Assembly: GCA_030849805.1 (NCBI GenBank)
Contig: JASANZ010001920.1
Location: 1-24,519, forward strand
Length of the DNA: 24,519 bases
Direction of reading: 5' to 3'
DNA from: Sergeia podlipaevii
Taxonomy: Eukaryota > Euglenozoa > Kinetoplastea > Trypanosomatida > Trypanosomatidae
In this document: positions 17,685-24,519 of the stretch, piece after piece
Layout: each line of letters starts with the position of its first letter
Numbering within the stretch: the stretch's first letter is position 1
The notes under the pieces: model-generated
What the model was told of the DNA's origin: nothing
What the model saw: the letters and a program-made list of their open reading frames with translations, nothing else
The model's database searches: none
Position numbers and translations under genes: made by a program

Positions 17685-18218
17685 CTACTCTCGTGAGAAG
17701 ACATTGCGGCCGCCGTTGCGCAGCATGAACAGAGACTTTATGGACAGCTCACGGGTGCGAGCCCCTACATTGCGATAGACGCACTTACCATCCAAAAACA
17801 TAAGTGTGGTTGGGTATGTGAGAATGTTATACTCGTCCACAAGCCGCGGGGCCTGCGGTCCTGGCACGAGTGCCAGCTTCACCTCCTCAGGATTGCCCAG
17901 GTTCATCGCATTGATAGAAGAGATAAAGGACCGCGTGACGGGGTCCTGTGCAATTGGAGATTTCTGTACCTTGGCCTCGTTGACACCGCTTGAGGAGGAG
18001 GAAGATAAAGAGCCGATGGAAGCGCTACTTGCGGCTCCAGCACTTGTGAGATCACCACTATGCAAGATCACTAGAACACCCTTGGTGCGGTAGAACTGCA
18101 TAAATTCAGCGAGTACCTTTTCATTCGGCAATTCGGCAATTTCATAGCCTGTCGCTGGGGGTTTCGCTACTTTCATGACCTTCGTAATGAAGAGCCGCGC
18201 GGTGCTTGTACGCAACAT
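17685..18218 (-). CDS. Thioredoxin-fold protein without CxxC, probably mitochondrial
   Basis: The protein has 177 residues. The N-terminus MLRTSTARLFITKVMK is basic, rich in hydroxylated residues and free of acid, as in a mitochondrial presequence. The C-terminal half fits the end of a thioredoxin fold: a strand EVKLALVPG, then a helix, then NILTYPTTLMFLDGKCVYR (131-149), in which Pro136 stands at the cis-proline site followed by the usual strand and DG turn, and a last helix. The N-terminal half has the first strand (VLVILHSGD, 48-56), but no CxxC follows; in its place is a Ser/Ala-rich insertion (58-79). Redox catalysis is therefore unlikely, and a structural or chaperone-like role in a mitochondrial complex is an inference. 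The start is the ATG at 18218; the longer open frame begins with TTG. The stop is TAG. Confidence 0.83.
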   Translation of the reverse strand: MLRTSTARLFITKVMKVAKPPATGYEIAELPNEKVLAEFMQFYRTKGVLVILHSGDLTSAGAASSASIGSLSSSSSSGVNEAKVQKSPIAQDPVTRSFISSINAMNLGNPEEVKLALVPGPQAPRLVDEYNILTYPTTLMFLDGKCVYRNVGARTRELSIKSLFMLRNGGRNVFSRE

Positions 18219-18684
18219 TCGCACCTCCTCGGAGTGTATGTGCGCGTAGATGTAGCTATACAAGTACTATAGATAGGACTTCAATTTTAAAAAGGGGAAA
18301 AGTAAGATGAATGTAGTACATTTCAAAAAAATCTGCCTGCGATAACAAAAGATGTGGAGGCATCAAATTAATAAGTTGATGTATAAGAGCTTCAAAGTCT
18401 TTGCTAGTTCGTGACAACGTTCATAATAATAATAATAATAAGAACAGCAATAAATTTTGTCATTTTCGTTTTGCAGTTGTGTGTGTGTGTGTGTGTAATG
18501 TGTAAAGAAATGCATTAAATACGGTGCTACACAATAATCAAGAGGGATATATACCGTAAATTTCGATTTTGCCTTTCTATTTTCTTCTTTGTGAACGAGA
18601 AAAAAAAAAAAGATAGTACCGTCTCTCACAGTCAAAAGCACACTCCTCTCTCTCTCTCCCCCCGCAAAAAAATAAAATCTTTGA
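18219..18684. other. Spacer between the single-span protein gene and the thioredoxin-fold gene
   Basis: No gene is seen. The leader lies at 18219-18278. The remainder is the 3'UTR of the single-span protein, with (AAT)n at 18423-18441, (GT)n at 18478-18496 and an A run near 18600-18611. Confidence 0.7.
18279..18302 (-). promoter_or_regulatory. Predicted trans-splice acceptor of the thioredoxin-fold gene
   Basis: The minus strand has a short T/C tract (18302-18289) followed by TTGAAG with AG at 18280-18279. The leader is 60 nt and ATG-free. Confidence 0.5.
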
Positions 18685-18969
18685 TTATGTTTTCCATCCA
18701 GCGTTCTTCTCATACTCGATACGCATGCGCCTCTCTTCCTCTGGCGATGGGGTAGGGAAGAACCATACAAGCACCACCACACAAATCGGGATGAGCACAA
18801 GTTGAATCTTAAGCATCTTCTTGAACTCAGTCTTCATCTTCCCTGAAAGGGAGTTATCCACGCCTGGCGCAGCACTAGCGCTATGACTCTCAAACTTTGC
18901 CTCCGCCTTGGCCTTCTCAAGGAGGCGAGTCGTACCTCGCATCAGAGCGCGACGGGAGATGTGAAACAT
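18685..18969 (-). CDS. Small single-span membrane protein, probably mitochondrial
   Basis: The protein has 94 residues. The N-terminus MFHISRRALMRGTTRLLEKA is Arg-rich without acidic residues until position 18, which fits a mitochondrial targeting sequence. A polar Ala/Ser linker follows, then a single hydrophobic span (about 54-71, starting KIQLVLIPICVVVLVWFF). The tail, PTPSPEEERRMRIEYEKNAGWKT, is charged. The size and layout fit a minor subunit of an inner-membrane complex, but I cannot assign one. The next gene downstream also has a mitochondrial-type N-terminus. The start is the ATG at 18969; the longer open frame begins with TTG. The stop is TAA. Confidence 0.85.
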   Translation of the reverse strand: MFHISRRALMRGTTRLLEKAKAEAKFESHSASAAPGVDNSLSGKMKTEFKKMLKIQLVLIPICVVVLVWFFPTPSPEEERRMRIEYEKNAGWKT

Positions 18970-19156
18970 ACTGGAGGAGGGAAAATTGGTGGGTGTACGC
19001 AATGTATTGATTTGATTTCACTGCTATTGTGGGTAAAGGACAGACGTACTCCCTAACAATTTGTATAGTCGACAGAGTGAAATATGTCGACAGGCGTGCA
19101 CAGAAGGCCTCGTGTGATGTCCTGTAGCTTTCGGCTGCCTTATGTGAGTGCGTTCC

Positions 19157-19246
19157 CTTTATATATATATGCAGCGGCATTTGCATACAATAATAATAAA
19201 AAAGAAGAAAAGGGAAGAAGAGGATGAAGAAAAAGAAAAAAGGAAA
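19157..19246 (-). promoter_or_regulatory. Predicted trans-splice acceptor of the single-span protein gene
   Basis: The minus strand has a long T/C tract (19246-19198); the first AG after it is at 19158-19157, giving a 187-nt leader. Minus-strand ATGs (19180-19178 and 19186-19184) lie between tract and AG but none lies inside the leader. Confidence 0.55.
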
Positions 19247-19273
19247 TCAAGTGGGTACATATATTGCTGGAGG

Positions 19274-19308
<35 letters not shown>

Positions 19309-19309
19309 G
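19274..19309. repeat. Compound microsatellite (TA)n-(GA)n
   Basis: About ten TA units pass into eight GA units, the same TA/GA pairing as the repeat near 3022-3078. Confidence 0.9.
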
Positions 19310-22029
19310 GCAAGTATGTAATGGACGCACAGTTGCCTTTACAGAAAATGAAAGAAAAAGGACCCAAAAGAGGATAGTCCAGAATCCACAACTGTGTCTC
19401 TCCATCTTTGCATTATATTCATTAAATGGATACGGAGATATATCATCATCAGCTTGTTAATAGAGCAGAAAGGACAGGGGAAAAAAAAGAGGGGGAAATG
19501 TGAAGAAGCCTACCTAGTTAACTTTACCTCTTCTTCCTCTTCCTCTTCATATACAGGTTAAGTATGCATCTATTCAAAAAAAAAAAATCGTCTCTCTCAT
19601 TTTCCTTCAACTTTGTGCAAACAGAGCTGAACCTTAAGAAGGGAGAGGGGGGGAGGTACCCCACACTTCACAAATCATGCATAGATATATATGTACGTAC
19701 CTTCTCTTTTCTCTTTTCTTCCCCAATAATAAGGAAATATACAGATACATCTATAGAACAGAACCGTGTGACTGTGGAGAGGAAAAAAAAAAGCAGTAGT
19801 GATAACGGTAGCAATAGCCTTAGTACAAGCAAAGATACTGTGCACTAAGTTACAAAGAGGGGAAGAGAAAATAAAAAGAAGACGCTGTTTTACGGAGATA
19901 TCTGCTTAATCGTGCTTTACAATCCTTTAAATGACTTCATAGACTTGTGAATGAAAATGAAATATAATGATAATGATAATAGAGCGTTGATTGTGACTAC
20001 ACGAATGCAAATAAATAAATAAAAACTGTTCTGGTGTCCAAGCTGTAAATCCTCCTTATATATATATATATATATTGGTGTCATGTATAGATTGAAGTGC
20101 TTTATAGCAGTGGTCGTGCCACTTGTACATTTATACACTCACACACACACACGCATCCCCCCTCCTCACTAGCGCTATGACAAGTAAAAAAACGAAAAGC
20201 GGCATATACGCTCTCCATCGTAAAAAAAAAAAGGAGGCTGTTTGACGGAAGTAAAGGAAGAATGATAAAATGGAGAAAACGGCGCGTTCACTCATCGATC
20301 AATAAAATGCGTACACGCGCACTCTTGACTAAAAAAAAAAAAAGAACGTCATGTTTCTCATCATCCCCGCCTGGATTCCTTTACCAAAAAAAAAACAGTA
20401 CTTATGAGGCCCTCCGACTCCTGCTCACCTGACATGGGGCTTGCTGGGGGGGGGGAGGGGGAAGAAAGCAAGCAGCTGCTCTTCGCTTTTTACCAGCGAA
20501 TGACACTCGCAATTCGTCTGGATGCTTAAAAAAAGAAAAAAAAGAAAGAAAAAAAAAAGCAGCAATGACAAAAAAAGAAAAAGAAGATTGAATGAGTTCC
20601 CGCTCAATAATCGTAAGTGCGCGCGTAAATGTCAACAACAAGAAGACGGTTTTGAATAGTATCGCAGTTAGAATTCTTCCTCGTGAGATATTTTTTTTGC
20701 TTCTCTTTTGGTTTTCTATTTTATTTCGCATTTATCTCCCCCTCTCCCTCCCTCTCTATTTCTCCTCTTCCTTCTTTTGCCCAGTATTTATCTGCAGCGT
20801 GTTTAGAAAAAAAAAAAAAAACAGAGAGAGAGAGAGAGGGATATAAGGCAAGATCGTACTCCCTGGAAAGTGCCTCTTGTGTCACTTTGTAGGCAAGTCA
20901 TGTATATAGACTACTACTAGGAAGATATGTAAAAATCCTTCATGGGTGAGAAAGACAAAGAGGCATACACGTTTCTTTTGATACAAACTTTTCTCTCCTC
21001 TCCTTAAAGTCAATGCGCAAACGGGGGCACACACACACACACACAATTTTAAAAAAGTGTATATAAAGCTACTCTTCCTCTCGTGTGCTGCACGCTGTAA
21101 AATTTTCTTAAAGAAAAATGAATGAACGAAGCGCCTCGTGTGCCTCCGTCCAGTCTCTTTTACTGTGAGAAGAGAAAAAAAAGCTGTGCCTGCACAAAGG
21201 GCGAATTATATTATTGAGAGCTCAAACCATGACATCGAGGAAAAAATGTATAGATATTGAATAGCTACAGACGCATATACACACTCTCTTCCTCTCGCAC
21301 ACGCATACACTTCATTTAAAAAAAAAAAAAGGAAAATAAAAGGCAAAATTATATATGTCTGCGCGCGCAATGATATTCCCTGTGATCTTTTGAGAATGGG
21401 GATGCACTTTTTTTTTTCAAAAAAAAAAAGGATATGAAAGTAATTGCCTCTCCATTCATCTCAATCCCATCCTTTTTCTTTTTCGTCGTCTCCCCCCCCC
21501 CCCTTCCCTTGTCATCACATCCCTTTCTCTTATCGGTACTCAAGTATATTATCACAACCTCTCTTCCTCAACATATTTGTTCTTTTTTTTTTTCCTACAG
21601 ACACAAGGAGCAAAACATTGCACAAACATGTTTTACTTTGTTTTACAAAAAAAAAAAAGAAACTAAATAGTCCCAAAGGCTGCGTTAGCATACAAAACAA
21701 CGAAACTAAAGCGATCTCATATATCATTAAAGGCGCTCTTCATTTTAGATATAAAAGAGGAGGGAGAAACATTTTTTAAAAAAGTAAAGGAAAAAAAAAG
21801 CACCCATATTGTGGCAGTGAGCAGCTGCATATGCTCGCGTGGGTGTGAATGCTTGCGTGTATATCTGATAGAGAAGGAAACAAAGAAGAAGAAAAAAAAA
21901 GTTAGCCATATTTGTATTACACAATGTGCACCCCTTTTCTTGTAATTCCTTTTCCTCTCCGCAATCCTTGTGCTGCTCATCAGATCTGCACCATGCCACA
22001 AATTCTACCTTTTTTTTTTCCTTTCTCCC

Positions 22030-23365
22030 TTACCTGGGGTAGTCCACCGCCCGCTGTGCGTTTGCGACCGGCGATAGTTGAGGGATCCGGCCGAGAGGAG
22101 AGCCGCCGGGGCTGCGGCACTCACGCCCAGTCCTGCGCTCTCCACCCAGTACCACTGGCTTGAACACACGGAATACCTTGCTACGCCGGTTCAGTCTTTC
22201 CTCGTTGTTAGGGACCTTCGTGCCAAACAAAAGGCGACCCAGTGTACGCAGAGAAACAGCACTGCGAAAGTTGTCATACATCTTCCAAAGAGAGCCGCGC
22301 TCCAGCGTTAAGACGCATTTGAAGGCATGCCAGGTCATCGAGAAGAAGAGCTCCACGTAAATGCAAACCACCACAACTGGGCGTACACACAGCAGCATCG
22401 TCAGCTCCGCAAAGAATGTGAAGATCATCTCTAAAACAGAATCGTGAATGCGGAAGTCCACCTCTGGCTTCAGCAGCGCCTCGCCACGATCGTGGCTCAG
22501 CAAGTTCTTTGTAACGAGGTGATCGATCATGTCGTTGTACCCCATCCAAAACAAGTTACGGTACTTGGTCTCGTTCGGTGGGCACAACGCCCACCACGAG
22601 GGCACAAACACACGCGGCCGCACACTTGCATCCTGGAAGTACATACCAGACACCGAAATGCAGTTGGGCTCCGCCATGTGCGGTGTGAAGTTACTGAAGC
22701 CCCCATCCACCACCCAATCACCGGTAGACTTCATCTTGAAGGGAGCCCCAACTAGCGGGACCATGCAACAGGAGGCAAGCAAGATCTCACGGATTTCCTC
22801 GTAACTATTAAACTTGGTGAACTCCTTGCACTTCACCTTAGGCAGCACAGAGACATTGATACCCAGGCACCCACTAGAGAGCCACTCACGAAAAGCAGGA
22901 TCAGTGTCAATGCGTAGCAGGTTAGTGCCGAATACATCAAAAGACGACTCCAAATACTTTTTCATGTGAAAAATGTGAAAAATAGAAGAACGGAAGTGCT
23001 TCGCGGACGCAATACAGAACTCTCTGATAGCCTCAAAGCTGTGTTGACCAGCCGCAAGACACGTAGCCGCAAGTGCACCAGCACTGCTTCCACAGAATCG
23101 AACACGGCGCCCTTCCGCTGCCCACTGGTGGAGCAAACCTGAGTCCAGAAGCGCCAGCGCAGCACCAAAGTAGTACATTTGGAACCAGCCACCGCATGAG
23201 AAGGAGATTGTAATATCCCAATCATCGTCGTACTCACGACATGGAAGTGGCGAGCTACACACTTCAGTGGTAGGGTCCGGGGAGGAAGAGGTGTAAAATT
23301 GTGTACTTATGGACGGAGTGTAGCTCCCTGTCTTAGATTTCATCACGTGAGAGACGTTCAAAACG

Positions 23366-23396
<31 letters not shown>

Positions 23397-23505
23397 CATC
23401 GTTGATGTAGTGCGCCATCGTATCGCTGGTGTCGCTGCCAGACATTTCGGAAAAGCCCTCACTAAAACCCAAACGGTTAGGACGCTTCTTCGCTGTACGA
23501 TGCAT
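22030..23505 (-). CDS. Patatin-like lipase of the ATGL/adiponutrin type
   Basis: The protein has 491 residues. After a basic N-terminus and a Gln run (Q38-46), the patatin domain begins near 97 with ITISFSCGGWFQMYYFGAAL, aligned with the SFxGxGFLGxYxxG oxyanion segment of PNPLA2-type enzymes. The nucleophile elbow is GSSAG (139-143, Ser141) and the catalytic Asp lies in DGG (267-269, Asp267), so the Ser-Asp dyad is intact. A hydrophobic segment (about 361-388) downstream of the domain suggests membrane or lipid-droplet attachment, and the tail is basic and Pro/Arg-rich. The expected activity is hydrolysis of acyl esters (triacylglycerol or phospholipid); the substrate is not predictable. The start is the ATG at 23505, the first on a roughly 600-nt ATG-free leader; another Met occurs at residue 21, and the longer open frame begins with TTG. 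The stop is TAA. Confidence 0.9.
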
Positions 23506-24432
23506 GCAGAGAACAATAACAAAACCGAAGTGCAAAAATCAAAGAGTCTCCACAAGATTAATAGTAGCTCAACGCAGGAAAGAGCTGCTAATACTATTTT
23601 CTCCTTTCGTTCTATCACTTCCTCCAAAAAAAAAGTACTCGCCTTTTATCGAGTGCAACACTTTAAACGTAAACAATGCCAATCGTGCTGGTACACTGTA
23701 CGAATACTCCAAAATGGACCTGAGTCTATAGCAAACTCAATGCAAAAGTAAAAACTGTATACTTTTAATGAAAACTAATAAAAAAATAAAGAAAATATAT
23801 CACGCAAAAATAAAAATATTTTTTTAATGGATTGTTTAGAAACACTGTCAAACAAACAAAAAAAAAAATGTGAAAAACAACAATAAAATGAGATAAGAAT
23901 TTTAGCAAACAAACTGTTACCTCTCGCGCACACTAACTACACGTCAGCGGAGCAAACAACAACAATAAAAAATATATACAGACAGATGCTCAATACAAAA
24001 ATGTTTGTGAAAGAAAAAAAAACCAAACACTCCAAAAATGTTGAACTCAAAAAGCAACAAACAAAAATTGGCGAATTGAAAAAGAATAATAATAAAAAGA
24101 ACTAAACCTAAAAAAAGAAGAAAGAAAAAAAGAGAAAAATAGAAAAATAGATAGCTAGCAGTCATATATATACGCACAAACAAATGCAAATTAACGGCTT
24201 CAGTGCGCAGCAAAATCATCAGAGCAGCCCACACACCAGATGCTAAAATAGCAAATACTCAAATACTTCACGCTTCAAGAAAAAAAAAAGAAGCACAACC
24301 ACCAAAAATCTGAAACACATCACTTTTTTTTTAAAAAAAGTCAGTAATAAATTATTAAGAACAAACCCAATCATTGTACCTCCATTTAAAAAAAGAACAT
24401 GATCATTGCACAGCATTGCATTCTTCAACACC
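23506..24432. other. Spacer between the putative ribosomal protein gene and the patatin-like gene
   Basis: No gene is seen. Positions 23506-24162 have no minus-strand ATG and contain the patatin leader. From 24163 to 24432 minus-strand ATGs are frequent, as expected for the 3'UTR of the gene at the right edge. T9A7 lies at 24324-24339. Confidence 0.7.
24108..24150 (-). promoter_or_regulatory. Predicted trans-splice acceptor of the patatin-like gene
   Basis: The minus strand has a long T/C tract (24150-24110) ending in TTTTTTTAG with AG at 24109-24108. The leader is about 602 nt. The nearest upstream minus-strand ATG (24165-24163) lies just beyond the tract. Confidence 0.65.
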
Positions 24433-24519
24433 TTACTTCTTGGCAACCTTGGCCTTGCGCTCTACGGCGCGAGCGGCGCGCTCCTTGCGCAGACGCTCCT
24501 CGCGGCGGATGCGGTCCTT
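24433..24519 (-). CDS. C-terminal end of a highly basic protein, probably ribosomal (partial)
   Basis: Only the last 28 codons and the TAA stop are inside the window. The tail is almost wholly Lys, Arg, Glu and Ala (RIRREERLRKERAARA, then VERKAKVAKK), an unbroken charged helix typical of ribosomal-protein extensions. Twenty-four of the 28 codons end in G or C, notably stronger GC3 bias than the other genes, as expected for a highly expressed gene. I cannot say which ribosomal protein it is, and another abundant basic protein is not excluded. Confidence 0.75.
   Translation of the reverse strand, partial: KDRIRREERLRKERAARAVERKAKVAKK

Larger units (their letters stand above)
18970..22029. other. 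Three-kilobase spacer with no convincing gene
   Basis: This is the longest gene-free stretch between genes. Positions 18970-19156 are the leader of the small single-span protein. The remaining 2.8 kb should be 3'UTR of the patatin-like gene and/or untranscribed or non-coding sequence. Open frames on both strands are low in complexity (Phe/Ser/Leu or Lys/Arg runs) and most need non-ATG starts. It contains TA and GA microsatellites (19274-19309, 20055-20075), CA at 21029-21044, long A/T runs, G and C homopolymers near 20446 and 21491, and one short ORF with a strong pyrimidine tract (20361-20435). I see no tRNA-like fold. Confidence 0.65.

Noticed and set aside
20402..20731. 109-residue minus-strand open frame, Phe/Ser/Arg-rich
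   Set aside because: It starts without ATG and crosses the pyrimidine tract at 20526-20590; its residues are what T/C runs encode by chance.
20967..21227. ATG-free stretch of about 260 bases on the minus strand, like a leader
   Set aside because: The ATG at its end (20966) opens only eight codons; it is most likely chance or non-coding.
1..24519. Altered genetic code (UGA or UAG as sense codons)
   Set aside because: All genes are open without in-frame stops and end with a mix of TAA (5), TGA (4) and TAG (3).

Overview
The window reads as nuclear DNA of a trypanosomatid flagellate (Kinetoplastea). Eleven complete, intronless protein genes and the tail of a twelfth all lie on the minus strand, head to tail, as in a polycistronic transcription unit. 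Each is preceded on its own strand by a pyrimidine tract and an AG suited to spliced-leader trans-splicing. Coding DNA is GC-balanced and complex, while spacers are AT-rich and full of homopolymers and microsatellites. TAA, TAG and TGA all end genes, so the standard code applies and the UGA/UAG-recoding trypanosomatids are excluded. The species cannot be fixed from the sequence. I found no tRNA, rRNA, transposon, CRISPR array or plus-strand gene.

Order in the direction of transcription (right to left): the last 28 codons of a very basic, codon-biased protein, probably ribosomal (24433-24519); an ATGL/adiponutrin-type patatin-like lipase (22030-23505); a 3-kb stretch without a convincing gene; a 94-residue single-span protein with a mitochondrial-type N-terminus (18685-18969); a thioredoxin-fold protein without CxxC (17685-18218); an extended protein of unknown function (16093-17061); a duplicated calcyphosin-like EF-hand protein (13790-15067); a reticulon-like membrane protein broken by one frameshift in a homopolymer (12405-13078); a coiled-coil protein (11308-11826); NME7, with a DM10 domain and two NDK domains (9667-10698); a low-complexity protein ending in leucine-rich repeats (6060-8048); a Gln/Pro/Ser-rich protein with a Cys/His cluster (3106-4965); and CEP41, a centrosomal/ciliary rhodanese-like protein (1529-2302). 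Several start positions were moved inward to the first real ATG, because longer open frames would need GTG or TTG.

CEP41 and NME7 are established ciliary proteins, and the calcyphosin-like, coiled-coil and extended proteins would fit a flagellar role. The thioredoxin-fold and single-span proteins look mitochondrial. Adjacency in such a unit does not by itself mean shared function.

The most striking non-gene signal is a strict strand asymmetry. Upstream of all eleven starts, the minus strand has no ATG until just past the predicted splice acceptor (98 to 805 bases, about 3.3 kb in total), whereas ATG is common on the plus strand of the same DNA and on the minus strand of the neighbouring 3'UTRs. 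A further ATG-free block fills positions 1-1130 and predicts another gene starting just beyond the left edge.
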